Below, one piece after another: positions 17,387-26,502 of a stretch of DNA of 64,000 bases. The first letter of the stretch is position 1, and each line of letters begins with the position of its first letter. The notes beneath the pieces were generated by a model that was not told the origin of the DNA, did no database searches, and saw only the letters and a program-made list of their open reading frames with translations. The stretch covers positions 24,289 through 88,288 of the forward strand of contig JAEZCE010000090.1 in the NCBI GenBank assembly GCA_023429995.1. Reading direction: 5' to 3'. This DNA comes from Bacillota bacterium. Its GTDB lineage: Bacteria; Bacillota; UBA4882; UBA8346. Both the position numbers and the translations under genes were made by a program.

Positions 17387-18015
17387 TATAAGCGAATAAT
17401 CGCCAAAAAAATTAATAATATCCCCGGCAACACCAAGAGTACTTTTTTATTAATTTGCTGCAACAAGGTGACTTTTTGACCGATAAAAGTGCCTACATAC
17501 AGAAATATTAATTGAAAAACTCCAATCGCCAAGGGAATGGTAGAAGAATAAAAGCCGGTTAATGCACTGCCAAATCCAACCCCGATGGCATCGACCGATA
17601 AGGCTAACCCTAAAAGTAAGGATTCCGGCGTATCGATGGCGCCGGACTTATCAACATCAAACTCCATTGGATTACGAATCACCTGAATCGTTATACCCAA
17701 TGAGCGAATTGCCATTTTCCACATAGTTGGTTCTGTGGACTTTTCTGCCGCGTCTTTTAGCAAAGCTTGCACGATAATCCAAATTCCCATGAGGCATAAT
17801 ATGGAAATCCCTAAAATTTTGGCGAAAATAGGCGGTAAAATATATGAAAAAGCCCTACCGATTGTGATTGCCAGCCCAGCATAAACAATCGAAAAAAAAC
17901 AGATCACAAGTTTAGATAGAAGTGGAATTTTGACTTTTTTTAACCCATAGACGAGTCCTACTCCGAGTGCATCAAGACTCAGAGAAGTCGCAAGCACAAT
18001 TAGAGAAAAGATCAT
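17383..18015 (-). CDS. ytaF: Sporulation membrane protein YtaF (MntP-like)
   Basis: 210-aa polytopic protein of the YtaF family, related to the MntP manganese exporters. Two half-repeats carry the motif LSLDALGVG (residues ~12-20) and LSVDAIGVG (residues ~136-144). Between them is an EF-hand-like acidic loop (DVDKSGAIDTPES), characteristic of YtaF rather than MntP. Its biochemical function is not established; expression in sporulation is known in Bacillus. AGAGG upstream of the ATG serves as ribosome binding site. It is convergent with the CDF gene. Confidence 0.9.
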   Translation of the reverse strand: MIFSLIVLATSLSLDALGVGLVYGLKKVKIPLLSKLVICFFSIVYAGLAITIGRAFSYILPPIFAKILGISILCLMGIWIIVQALLKDAAEKSTEPTMWKMAIRSLGITIQVIRNPMEFDVDKSGAIDTPESLLLGLALSVDAIGVGFGSALTGFYSSTIPLAIGVFQLIFLYVGTFIGQKVTLLQQINKKVLLVLPGILLIFLAIIRLY

Positions 18016-18077
18016 GGTAATGATTCCTCTCGCTGAATAGTCTTATGTTGTATTATATGATTTAAGCCCAATGAATG

Positions 18078-18239
18078 TTATTCACGAAAGATTTCTCCAA
18101 CGCCTATCCTTAAGCCCTGGAAAAGCCGGTCTCCAAAAATCCCTTCCGTAATATTATCGTATTGAATCTCCGTCAATGATTTAGGATTTTTGCCATAGAA
18201 TTTAAAAATTCCAACATGCGCACAAAAGGTCAAATGCAC
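18078..18239 (-). CDS. Possible 53-aa protein or gene remnant upstream of ytaF
   Basis: The minus strand is open from 18335 to a TAA at 18080 without a stop. The only plausible starts are GTG 18239 or TTG 18233. The peptide contains HVGIFKFYGKNPKSLTE and GIFGDRLFQGLRIGVGE, which have the composition of a folded protein rather than random sequence. TATAAT lies just upstream of the GTG on this strand, leaving little room for a leader, and no ribosome binding site is seen, so it may be a truncated remnant. Family not recognised. Confidence 0.3.
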   Translation of the reverse strand: MHLTFCAHVGIFKFYGKNPKSLTEIQYDNITEGIFGDRLFQGLRIGVGEIFRE

Positions 18240-18341
18240 ATATATTATACTAGCTAAAAACCGGAGGTTGATTATACAAGCGCGAACCAGCTGGTTTCCA
18301 TTAGAGTTTAGCCAAAGACCTGAGTACCTGGAGGGTTAAGA

Positions 18342-18584
18342 GTGAATTTGCCACTATTATTCGGAATTTTAACTTACCTTTTCATACTCATTTCTCTTAC
18401 TGCCTGGCTAACAAAATATCATCTGTTTCATGGCCATATGGATTTGCCCGACCAGACAAAATCAACGGAAGAAAATTCCTCAACGGCTTCAGAATTAATC
18501 AACCTTCCATTGAAAAAATCGGTAGCAACAACATCCGGTGATAGGTGTCCAGTTCAAGATGACCAGGGAGGTGCTAAAAAGTAA
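18342..18584 (+). CDS. Small single-helix membrane protein, unknown
   Basis: 80-aa protein with one N-terminal membrane helix (LLFGILTYLFILISLTAWL, residues ~4-23) and a polar Ser/Thr/Lys-rich tail. GGAGGG lies before the GTG start with suitable spacing. No family recognised. It is 49 bp upstream of the SPOCS-repeat gene in the same direction and may be expressed with it during sporulation; that is an inference from position only. Confidence 0.6.
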   Translation: MNLPLLFGILTYLFILISLTAWLTKYHLFHGHMDLPDQTKSTEENSSTASELINLPLKKSVATTSGDRCPVQDDQGGAKK

Positions 18585-18633
18585 TACGTATATGTTTCAA
18601 GGGGTTAATAAAAAAATATAAGGAGGGAAATAT

Positions 18634-19884
18634 ATGGACCCTTTAATTCGGGCAGAAGTGGTTATTGGTGAGAATACGAGGCAATTATTGGTTGAACGAA
18701 ATGTTATTTTAACAATTCCAGCAATTAAAGTCCGGAATATCAATGCCCGGGTAATCAATATAACCACTGATGTCATTGCAGATAAAGTGGTCATTCAAGG
18801 GGTTTTGCACAAACAGATCTTCTTTGTCGGAGAAGATAATATTGTTCACCACCAGGCGGAGGACATTCCATTCAGTACCTTTATTGACGTTCCGGGAGCG
18901 GAGCCCGGTATGAACGTTCAAGTTGATCCGGTGGTTGAAACTGTTATTTTTAACTTACTGACACCAAATCTTATCCATCAAAAAGTGGTATTGGAATTCT
19001 TTGTAAAAATTACCGAGAGCAGACAACTTAATGTTGTTACCGGTAACGGCCCCTTAGTAAGAGTTGATCAGGTTGTAGGCGAAAATACCAAGCAAGAACT
19101 GTTCGAGAATATAGTCGCTCTTTCAACACCAGCTATCAAAATTGATGATATTACGGTAGTTATTCGTAATATAACAACTCATATCATTCAGGATAAAGTA
19201 ATCGTTCAAGGCATACTCCATAAACAAATCTTTTTCATCGGCACCAATAATATCGAATTACATCAGGCCGAAGACATTGAATTCTCGACTTTTGTAGATG
19301 TACCAGGCGCAACTTTCGGCATGGATGTTGAAGTGGTACCAACTGTGGAATTTGTCAACTTTGAGCTACAAAATGCTACCACCTTAATTCAAAAAGTAGT
19401 CGTCGAATTCTTTGCCAAAGTTACTGAAAGTGTCCAACTTAACATCGTATTAGGCCCGGGAGCATTACTCAAACTTGAAACCGTAACCGGAGAAAATACA
19501 ACCCAGATTTTGGTTGAGAATGTTTTTGGTTTGCCGATACCTACCGTCAAAATTCGCGAAATCGTTGCCAGTATCCGGGACATTGTAACCGAGGTCATTA
19601 ATGATAAAGTGGTGATCCAAGGGATTTTACATAAGCAAATTTTCTTCATCGGCGAAGATAATTTGGAACATCATCAAGCTGAAGATATTCCATTCAGCAC
19701 CTTCTTAGACATCATCGGCGCCACTCCTGGAATGAATGTCAGGGTTGATTCCAGAATCGAAACGATTCTCTTCGAACTTCTGGATAGTTCAACCTTACGT
19801 CAAAAAGTCGTCATCGAATTCTTTGTTAAGGTTACTGAAACTCAGCAGTTATTAGTACAGATTGTATCGCCGTATTACTTGTAA
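18634..19884 (+). CDS. Triple-repeat SPOCS (DUF3794) spore-coat-type protein
   Basis: 416-aa protein made of three copies of a module with a period of about 137 residues, starting GENTRQLL (residue 12), GENTKQEL (149) and GENTTQIL (286). Each copy contains DKVVIQG-LHKQIFF, HHQAEDIPFSTF-type and an ending QKVVxEFFxKVTE. This matches the SPOCS/DUF3794 domain found in spore coat morphogenesis proteins such as SipL. No signal peptide, LysM or membrane segment is present. AAGGAGGG is the ribosome binding site and a terminator follows, so it is likely a highly expressed single-gene transcript. Confidence 0.82.
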   Translation: MDPLIRAEVVIGENTRQLLVERNVILTIPAIKVRNINARVINITTDVIADKVVIQGVLHKQIFFVGEDNIVHHQAEDIPFSTFIDVPGAEPGMNVQVDPVVETVIFNLLTPNLIHQKVVLEFFVKITESRQLNVVTGNGPLVRVDQVVGENTKQELFENIVALSTPAIKIDDITVVIRNITTHIIQDKVIVQGILHKQIFFIGTNNIELHQAEDIEFSTFVDVPGATFGMDVEVVPTVEFVNFELQNATTLIQKVVVEFFAKVTESVQLNIVLGPGALLKLETVTGENTTQILVENVFGLPIPTVKIREIVASIRDIVTEVINDKVVIQGILHKQIFFIGEDNLEHHQAEDIPFSTFLDIIGATPGMNVRVDSRIETILFELLDSSTLRQKVVIEFFVKVTETQQLLVQIVSPYYL

Positions 19885-19932
19885 TTCATGATGAAAATGT
19901 AAAAGTCCGACAAGGGATCGTTTCTAGAAACA

Positions 19933-19968
19933 GGTTGTTCAATTATGTTGAGCAACCTTCTTCTTTTT
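19933..19968 (+). terminator. Terminator after the SPOCS gene
   Basis: GGTTGTTCAA pairs with TTGAGCAACC (one G-U) around TTATG, followed by TTCTTCTTTTT. Confidence 0.85.
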
Positions 19969-20086
19969 GAACGAACCTAAATATAATGCGTGTGAGGGTG
20001 ATTTCCCCCTTCAAAATTTTCCTGCGGTTGATTTTTAAAGAACGGGCGGCATATAAATTATCGAGATGGATCGAAAAGGAGCCGCA

Positions 20087-22120
20087 ATGTTCGAAGAACG
20101 GGTGGGGAGATTTAGCACGGTCACTCGATACCGGGAGCTTTTTTCTAAAGAGATTTTCCAAATCGACCTTTGTTTGCTGGAGGTTCGTTTGATGAACCGC
20201 AATCAAAATTTGTTTGCATCCGGAACGGTAAAGCGTCGGATTCAGTATATTGAATTAGGCGAGGCCCTTCGAAAAACAGAAGACTTAATCCAGTTTACTA
20301 TCCCAATCGGCAAGTCTTTTGAGGGGTCGCTTTCGGATTTACAAACCGACTTATCTCAAGAGTATTTTGTTCTTCAACCTTCACCCCAAAATGCTCATTT
20401 TGCTATTTTGGAACAGGGATTCTTATTAAATGTCAAACCACTCACCCAGGTGGAAAAAGCGCCAGAGTACAATAAAATAAGAGTAAATTCCGTAACCAGC
20501 CAGGGAAAAGACAGTACTCTGATTCAAATTCCTTGTAAGCTTGCAAGACCCTGTGGCGAACCGCAAAGTTTTATTGGTAAAGTCGAGTTTACGGACCTTT
20601 CAGCCCTTCCCATCGCAGTGGCTGAAATTGAAGGAACCATTCATAAGGCGTTGGATAAAAATTTTTTCAAGGAGAAGGTCAGTCTATTGGTAAATGTTCC
20701 AACTCCAAACCGGGATCAAAAATTGTCACTTTACGGTGATATTCAGGAGGTGGAGTGGCAGTCAGATGGGGTTGATGCATTGGGCGGCATGATGACTTTT
20801 CTTTTAGACTACCGATGGTATCTTACAACATATCGTGAGTTATCATGTTTAAAGCCTGGTATAGGCGATACTTTACCGTTCGAACAAATCGAAACTTTAG
20901 CGCCGAAAGATAAGGGGAGCTTTCATTTCCTAAAATCGTTTCGGGTTGAAATGCCCAATGTAAAAGAACTCATTGAAATTAAATTGGAAGAACTTCATTA
21001 CGAAAATTCCGAAACCAAAAAAGGCATCCTTTTGCGTGCTGATATAACGCTGGGGATTACTTTTATAAACTTGGACGGAGTTGAACAATATCAAGAATAC
21101 CAAACCGTTATCGATGAATTATTCCCCGCTTTTACTTCCAAGAGTCCCCATTCGATTATTGAGGCTGTTTTGGAGAGTAAAATTGTCGAATCCAATATCC
21201 GGAACCAGCATCTGAATATCATTCTCGGTTTCCAATATAACCCTCAAATCTACCAAAAAGAGGTAACTGCGATTGTAAGAGACGATTCTTCTGCGGAAGT
21301 AATAGAAGCCAAGGCATTTTTCGGTGGAAAAATTTATTCTTTCAGTGTTGATGAAAACCTCCCGTTGAAATTTCATCCGCTGCGGATTATCAAAGTGTTC
21401 GGCAGGGTATTGGAAATTAGCGGAACGGTTCATGAAGGCTGGGTATCCATCCGAGGAACGATAGTCATCAATATCCGGTATATTGATCACCTGCGACAAA
21501 ATCGAGAGGATCACTTTCAGCGGATTTTTCAAAATTTTTGTATATGGGGACAAGTGAAACCGGAAATGGAACTGGAATTTTTCTGTGAACTGGAATATGA
21601 ACACTTTCAACTTACGGATATAAACATCGACTATCAATGTTTGGTTAAGGCCCGGATGAAGGCTTTTCATCAAAAGAGAATTGGAGTTAAAATCGCAACG
21701 GAGTTACCTCAACCGGCTCCTATGGCTTCAATTGACTCACTACAAAATGTAGAGTTTGCGACAAATTATAAGGACTTAGGGTTGGAGTGGAATCTTCCCC
21801 TGCTAAAGGGTGATCTTCAAGAGATTGCCAAAAGCGAGGTTCGGATTTCCCAATTCAAGTACCAGTACTCTGAAAATGCAATTTTAATCAAAGGTTGCCT
21901 CACCGGAGAGATCGAATATTGGGATCAAAAACAATACCTTCAAAAGTTATCCCTGGAATTGCCGTTTTGGCGATTTATTCCCAATGAAGAGTCGAAACAA
22001 TGCATGAATCGTAAATTATTTCCGGAGATTCGCAATTACAGTTATCAGCCTTTACAGGCGGTGCCCTGGATGAAGAGGCGACTTAAAATTCATTTGGATT
22101 TGGGACTTTGCACAATTTAG
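20087..22120 (+). CDS. Large protein with SPOCS-like segments, probable coat role
   Basis: 677-aa protein without signal peptide or membrane helix. Several stretches recall the SPOCS/DUF3794 fold: residues ~430-530 (VFGRVLEISGTVHEGWVSI followed by IVINIRYID and a Phe-rich strand ending in QVKPEMELEFF) and similar beta-rich segments near residues 60-130, 180-260 and 600-660. It is too divergent to assign with certainty. AAGGAG seven bases before ATG 20087 sets the start; the frame itself opens at 20066. It lies between a triple SPOCS protein and a glycosyltransferase and reads as one unit with the latter. Confidence 0.65.
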   Translation: MFEERVGRFSTVTRYRELFSKEIFQIDLCLLEVRLMNRNQNLFASGTVKRRIQYIELGEALRKTEDLIQFTIPIGKSFEGSLSDLQTDLSQEYFVLQPSPQNAHFAILEQGFLLNVKPLTQVEKAPEYNKIRVNSVTSQGKDSTLIQIPCKLARPCGEPQSFIGKVEFTDLSALPIAVAEIEGTIHKALDKNFFKEKVSLLVNVPTPNRDQKLSLYGDIQEVEWQSDGVDALGGMMTFLLDYRWYLTTYRELSCLKPGIGDTLPFEQIETLAPKDKGSFHFLKSFRVEMPNVKELIEIKLEELHYENSETKKGILLRADITLGITFINLDGVEQYQEYQTVIDELFPAFTSKSPHSIIEAVLESKIVESNIRNQHLNIILGFQYNPQIYQKEVTAIVRDDSSAEVIEAKAFFGGKIYSFSVDENLPLKFHPLRIIKVFGRVLEISGTVHEGWVSIRGTIVINIRYIDHLRQNREDHFQRIFQNFCIWGQVKPEMELEFFCELEYEHFQLTDINIDYQCLVKARMKAFHQKRIGVKIATELPQPAPMASIDSLQNVEFATNYKDLGLEWNLPLLKGDLQEIAKSEVRISQFKYQYSENAILIKGCLTGEIEYWDQKQYLQKLSLELPFWRFIPNEESKQCMNRKLFPEIRNYSYQPLQAVPWMKRRLKIHLDLGLCTI

Positions 22121-22133
22121 GAGGAATATCAAG

Positions 22134-23141
22134 TTGAAAGTGTTATTGCAAAACCGCGGTAGTTTTCGAAATTCGGTTGCCGGAGACGGAATTCAGCTTC
22201 TTAAAACTCAGGAATATTTGAAAAAAATAAATATTGACGCCGATATCAGTTGTGATCCGCAAGTTGATCTAGGGAAATACGACTTAGTTCATTTATTTAA
22301 CCTTATGCCGATAGATGAAATTTATCCGCTTTTCCAGAATGCCCGGGATCAAAAGAAAAAAATTGTTTTGTCAACGATATATTGGAATCCCGAAGAATTT
22401 TTGCTGCAAAACGCGAATTTACAACATCTGAAGGATTGGTGGCAAAAAAGCATGCCGATGCGGGAAGAAATGCTCCGGGGGGTCGATTTGATTCTCCCCA
22501 ATTCAAAATTAGAACTGACCGTGATTGAAAAAGAATTTTCACGGGTCCCCAAGGCAAGAATCGTGATTAACGGGGTTGACCGAGCATATGCTTTGGCAAG
22601 AGCGGAATCTTTTGTCAATCGCCATGGATGGCAGGATTTTTTACTTTCAGTGGGGAGAATTTGCCGGCGTAAAAATCAATTGGCCATCATCCAGGCAGCC
22701 AAGAATATAGGATTACCTCTGGTGTTACTGGGCCCTGTCAATGATGGCCTGTATTACCGGGATTGCCGCCGGGCATCTGCAGGCCATAAGGTATTGTTTA
22801 TTGACAGTCTTACTCAAAAAGATTTGAGTTCCGCTTATGCAGCCGCCCGGGTTCATGTTTTGGCAAGCTGGTATGATACTCCCGGCCTTGTATCTTTGGA
22901 AGCCGCCCTGGCCGGATGCGCGGTTGTCACAACGGTACGCGGCTGCGCCAAAGAATACTTGGGAGACTTGGCCCACTATTGTAACCCCGCCAATGGAAAA
23001 AGTATTGAAAAAGCGCTGGAAAAATCTTGGCTGGCCAGGAGAAACAACGAATTAAAATCGCATGTTTTGAATTTTTTTACCTGGGAAAGGGTGGCCGAAC
23101 AAACTTTAACTGCTTATAAAAGCGTGTTGGAGTCTTTTTAA
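22134..23141 (+). CDS. GT4-type glycosyltransferase
   Basis: 335-aa GT-B fold glycosyltransferase, short for the family. The N-terminal half contains GDGIQLLKTQEYLKK; the donor-binding half contains LSVGRICRRKNQ and the EX7E-like region PGLVSLEAALAGCAVV. The TTG start has AGGAGGA seven bases upstream and lies 13 bp after the preceding stop, indicating cotranscription with the SPOCS-like gene. A role in a spore surface polysaccharide is an inference from this neighbourhood. The stop overlaps the convergent PBP gene by 4 bp. Confidence 0.85.
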   Translation: MKVLLQNRGSFRNSVAGDGIQLLKTQEYLKKINIDADISCDPQVDLGKYDLVHLFNLMPIDEIYPLFQNARDQKKKIVLSTIYWNPEEFLLQNANLQHLKDWWQKSMPMREEMLRGVDLILPNSKLELTVIEKEFSRVPKARIVINGVDRAYALARAESFVNRHGWQDFLLSVGRICRRKNQLAIIQAAKNIGLPLVLLGPVNDGLYYRDCRRASAGHKVLFIDSLTQKDLSSAYAAARVHVLASWYDTPGLVSLEAALAGCAVVTTVRGCAKEYLGDLAHYCNPANGKSIEKALEKSWLARRNNELKSHVLNFFTWERVAEQTLTAYKSVLESF

Positions 23142-25153
23142 TTTCTATTTTCAATCTGCTCGGGCTCGGTGATTTCCGGAACCGCAGGAACATTTTCGCC
23201 GGGGTTAACGAGCAATTCCAAATTCTGTTCCGGAGTTGGGGTTACCTCTTCAGAAACTTCCTCGTTGATTTTCGGTTTGATGATTGGAGTTAAATGGTGG
23301 ATTTGGGGTCGCTGCTGAAGATGAAAGAAGGCTTCCAAAATCCTTCGGGCAATAGGAGCGGCTCCGCCGGAACCGGAACCTCCTTGTTCAACAAAAACCA
23401 CGATCACAATTTGGGGTTTATCAGCCGGCGCATAACAAGCAAATACTCCGGAATTATCATAAGGTGGCTTTTGAGCAGTTCCGGTTTTTCCGGCAATGGG
23501 ATATTTATCCGTCGGGAAACCTTGAAACGCGGAAGAAGCGGTTCCTCCATCGCCGATGACTTCTTTTAAACCTTGTTCAATGATGGATTGAACCCCATGG
23601 GGAAAGTTTAAATCAACCACCAATTCACGGGTAAACTTGGAAATCAACCTACCGGAAGGAGTTGTTATTTTTGAAACGAGATGCGGCCTGTAAATTTTGC
23701 CATTATTGGCGATAGCCGCATAAACATTTGCTAATTGCAGGGGAGTTACTGTAAGATAGGTTTGTCCGATCCCGAGCATGGCGGTTTCGATTGGGTGCCA
23801 TACTTTTTCCCGGGTATTTTTATATTTCCAGACCGGATCGGGGACCAATCCCGAGCATTCCCCGGGATATAGGTTTAGCCCGGTGGGTTTGCCTAAACCA
23901 AACAGGCGGGAGTAGTCCGCAAGTTTTTTAACCCCCACTCTCCGGCTAAGTTCAGCCATGACCACATTGCAAGAATTCTTTAACCCCTCAACAATCGTTT
24001 CATGACCATGTTTCCTGGGACCCGAGGCGGCGGTCGCTACCCAGCAAGGAAAATTTTTCTTCCATATCGGATCATAGCCATTGCAATAAAATTTATCCGC
24101 CAGGGTTGCTTTATTTTCCAATAGAGCGGATATCACGGTGATCGGCTTAAAAGTAGATCCCGGCGCAAACTCGCCTTGAATGTTCCGGTTGGTTAAGGGA
24201 TGAAATGGATCCTGATACAGTTTATCCGCGGTTTCCTGGGGCATAACTCCAATAAACCAATTGGGATCAAATCCAGGTTTGCTGACCATGGCCAGAATGT
24301 TTCCATTTCGGGGATCGAGGGCTAAAACTGTTCCGGATTTGGCATTTTTATATCGGGTATGTTTTTGGAGGGCGATCAACTGTTCATCCAGAGCCTTCTC
24401 GGCAGCTTCCTGGATTTTCAGGTCAATCGTCAAATGAATGTTATTGCCGGGAATGGTGTCGGTTTTATCGATTAACCGTAAAGGCCGGCCATGAATATCC
24501 ACTTCATAAGTCTTCCCGCCGCTATTTCCACGCAAGAACTTTTCATAGGTTCGTTCCAAACCGGTTTTTCCGATACTATCACCCAAATGGTACCCCTGAT
24601 TTTTCAATTCATGTAATTCCCGTTGATTAATTTCCCGAACGTATCCAAACAAATGGCAGGCTAAATCTTTGTATGGGTAGTAACGTACCGGCGCTTCCTG
24701 AACTTCCACTCCTTGCAGGTTGAATTTGGATTCTAAAAGTTTAATGAAAGCGGCCGAATCGATATCTTTTTTTATGGTCAGATATTGATAAGGAATAGAT
24801 TGAATTTCAGGATTCTCCAACTTTGTTTGGAGTTCCAATTCATTCATTCCGATGATACGACATAACATTTTTTGAGTTTTCGTTTTTTTATTGATATCAT
24901 CCGGAACCACCAACACGTTATGGGATATTCGGTTGGTGACTAAAACCTGGTTATTCCGATCATAAATCATTCCCCGAGGAGCATCGCTTTTAATCATTCT
25001 GGTTTGGTTTTCCCTGGATTTAACCATGATTGAGGCGCCCTCCATAATCTGGAGGTCCCATAAGCGGGCAAAAAGGATCAAAAAAGCGACTACTACCATA
25101 CCGAAGAGCTGTTTAAATTTTTTTTCCAGTTTTCGTATGCGATCATTATCCAA
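23138..25153 (-). CDS. Penicillin-binding protein 2 (class B transpeptidase)
   Basis: About 671-aa class B PBP. One membrane helix (residues ~12-32), a dimerisation domain with APRGMIYDRN, then the transpeptidase domain with the active-site motifs STFK, SCN and KTGT, all intact. The stretch GKTGLERTYEKFLRGNSGG is typical of the PBP2/MrdA (elongation) subfamily rather than SpoVD. The last ~60 residues are Pro/Glu-rich. The frame opens at TTG 25171, but GGGGA six bases before TTG 25153 favours the shorter form. The gene stands alone on the minus strand, convergent with the GT4 gene. Confidence 0.92.
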   Translation of the reverse strand: MDNDRIRKLEKKFKQLFGMVVVAFLILFARLWDLQIMEGASIMVKSRENQTRMIKSDAPRGMIYDRNNQVLVTNRISHNVLVVPDDINKKTKTQKMLCRIIGMNELELQTKLENPEIQSIPYQYLTIKKDIDSAAFIKLLESKFNLQGVEVQEAPVRYYPYKDLACHLFGYVREINQRELHELKNQGYHLGDSIGKTGLERTYEKFLRGNSGGKTYEVDIHGRPLRLIDKTDTIPGNNIHLTIDLKIQEAAEKALDEQLIALQKHTRYKNAKSGTVLALDPRNGNILAMVSKPGFDPNWFIGVMPQETADKLYQDPFHPLTNRNIQGEFAPGSTFKPITVISALLENKATLADKFYCNGYDPIWKKNFPCWVATAASGPRKHGHETIVEGLKNSCNVVMAELSRRVGVKKLADYSRLFGLGKPTGLNLYPGECSGLVPDPVWKYKNTREKVWHPIETAMLGIGQTYLTVTPLQLANVYAAIANNGKIYRPHLVSKITTPSGRLISKFTRELVVDLNFPHGVQSIIEQGLKEVIGDGGTASSAFQGFPTDKYPIAGKTGTAQKPPYDNSGVFACYAPADKPQIVIVVFVEQGGSGSGGAAPIARRILEAFFHLQQRPQIHHLTPIIKPKINEEVSEEVTPTPEQNLELLVNPGENVPAVPEITEPEQIENRN

Positions 25154-25379
25154 AGCCGATCCCCGCTTCAAAAATATTGATAAACATACTTAGTATAAGT
25201 AAAAGTATGGGAAAATATTCCTGGGCACTCTTTGTAACAGTCACAAAGTTTGGAAGTTGGGTAAAAGGCATTAAAACTTATTTAAAATGGCGTAAAAATT
25301 TATAAAATGAATTATCCGTCCATTATAATAGACAAATAAGGATATCATGCCTTAATTTATTAAAAATGAGGAAATATGA

Positions 25380-25562
25380 ATGGGAAATAATCGATTGAAA
25401 CAGGAAGATCATTGCTTTGAATGTTTGCGGAACGTTAAAGGAGTTTGCGCGGCGTTTAAAAACAAACAATGGCCATGTTGGGCCTTTATAAATGACAAAG
25501 CAGAATATGAAATACGGGAAAGAGAACGTAAGAATTATCTCGAAAAACATGATATTGCCTAA
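25380..25562 (+). CDS. 60-aa cysteine-containing protein, unknown
   Basis: Short basic protein with four Cys (CFEC, a third in GVCAAF, a fourth in WPCWAF), which could bind a metal. GAGGAAA precedes the ATG at good distance, TATAAT at 25324-25329 could be its -10 box, and a perfect terminator follows within 10 bases of the stop, so it looks like a real one-gene transcript. The family was not recognised. Confidence 0.65.
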   Translation: MGNNRLKQEDHCFECLRNVKGVCAAFKNKQWPCWAFINDKAEYEIRERERKNYLEKHDIA

Positions 25563-25568
25563 AATATT

Positions 25569-25600
25569 CAGGGCTTCCGGTTTTAAGAAGCCCTGTTTTT
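25569..25600. terminator. Terminator between convergent genes
   Basis: Perfect 9-bp stem CAGGGCTTC / GAAGCCCTG with T5 on the plus side. It stops the 60-aa gene. The minus side has AATATTTT and may serve the convergent gene weakly. Confidence 0.85.
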
Positions 25601-25601
25601 A

Positions 25602-25958
25602 TTATCGTTTTGGCATGGGCGGCTTTGGAAGGATTTCTTCAATCGCTTTGGCCTGCTCCGGAGTGATGGTGCCATCTTTGACCAAAGCGTCGAGCGGACC
25701 CTCTTTTCCTTGGGGTGGCTGGTTATCCATTGGTTTGGGCGGCGGGCCGTTTTTGCGTATATCTTGAAAGTATTGTATAACGGCATCTTCTTGACTTTGA
25801 GTGATTACTTTTCTTTCAACCAGTTTATCCAGTTTATTTTTAAATTCCGCTTCCATTTTGGATGGATCGGGCGGGGGACCCGGTGGGTTTTCCGCAATGC
25901 ACATTGCGGTGACTCCTAATAACGATAACAAAAAAAATACGGCGAGAATTTTTTTCAT
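25602..25958 (-). CDS. Secreted DUF2680-like small protein
   Basis: 118-aa protein with a signal peptide (residues ~1-22, LAVFFLLSLLGVTAM then CIAEN, so a lipoprotein-like Cys is possible) and Pro-rich linkers. Two short helical repeats, LVERKVITQSQEDAVIQYF (residues ~46-64) and LVKDGTITPEQAKAIEEIL (residues ~92-110), resemble the DUF2680 type of repeat in secreted Firmicute proteins. AAAGGAGGG precedes the ATG. Function unknown; the gene is monocistronic and convergent with the 60-aa gene. Confidence 0.7.
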   Translation of the reverse strand: MKKILAVFFLLSLLGVTAMCIAENPPGPPPDPSKMEAEFKNKLDKLVERKVITQSQEDAVIQYFQDIRKNGPPPKPMDNQPPQGKEGPLDALVKDGTITPEQAKAIEEILPKPPMPKR

Positions 25959-26197
25959 AAGTATATTACCCTCCTTTTTGGTGGACTATATTTTTGATCA
26001 TACATGGAAATTATGTCCATCCGGTGAAGGTATTGTGTTTGAATTGCAACTTTTTAAAATATTATCGGATGTTGAACCGACCAAATTTGAGGTAAACGAG
26101 GAGTTTAAAAAGATTGAATGAGGATTTCACGGGTGCTTAATCAGGATTTAGTTCAAATTTTAATGTGTTTTTCGTCGTTATGAGTTATAATAATATT

Positions 26198-26382
26198 AAC
26201 AAGGGATGTTGCTGGTTTGAAGAGAGAGAATCTCATCTATCGATTGATAGAAGGAGAATCTGGTTATCGCAATGGAGGCGATAGCCGATACATAACCCGC
26301 AAATCGACCGGGAGAAGCGGGCAGGTAATGAAGACAGATATCAATGTCCGAACCTGAAACCGGTCATCATCAGACCTTTTTT
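26198..26382 (+). ncRNA. Unassigned structured RNA upstream of malic enzyme
   Basis: GGTTTGA (26214-26220) pairs with TCAGACC (26370-26376), enclosing several hairpins: CTATC-GATAG, GGTTATCGC with GCGATAGCC, CCCGC with GCGGG, and CAGGT with ACCTG containing an inner GACA/TGTC. T6 follows the closing helix. GACC can instead pair with a local GGTC (26362), giving a small alternative stem next to the T-run. A TATAAT at 26186-26191 could be the -10 box. I could not match it to a riboswitch class I know (SAM, T-box, TPP, lysine, glycine, M-box and c-di-GMP-I excluded by eye). Confidence 0.5.
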
Positions 26383-26383
26383 G

Positions 26384-26416
26384 AAATTGGCGCTGGTTAG
26401 AAGGCCAATTTTTTTT
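26384..26416 (+). terminator. Terminator upstream of malic enzyme
   Basis: AAATTGGC (26384-26391) pairs with GCCAATTT (26404-26411) followed by further T residues. It sits between the structured RNA and the malic enzyme gene and could be a regulated attenuator or the end of a separate small RNA. Confidence 0.8.
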
Positions 26417-26502
26417 CTGAAATAATGAAGGCCATCCCTGAATATTTATGTTCGTTGTCATTTTGAATTCATTTTTAATCGACTTTGAATTGGAGGTAAC
26501 CG

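Noticed and set aside
25230..25248. CTTTGT/ACAAAG inverted repeat upstream of PBP2 as an operator
   Set aside because: Six-base arms are too short to support a claim in AT-rich DNA.
25981..26121. Short plus-strand frame (46 codons from a GTG) after the DUF2680-like gene
   Set aside because: No ribosome binding site, no recognised motif, and it overlaps the upstream region of a minus-strand gene; could be chance or a remnant.
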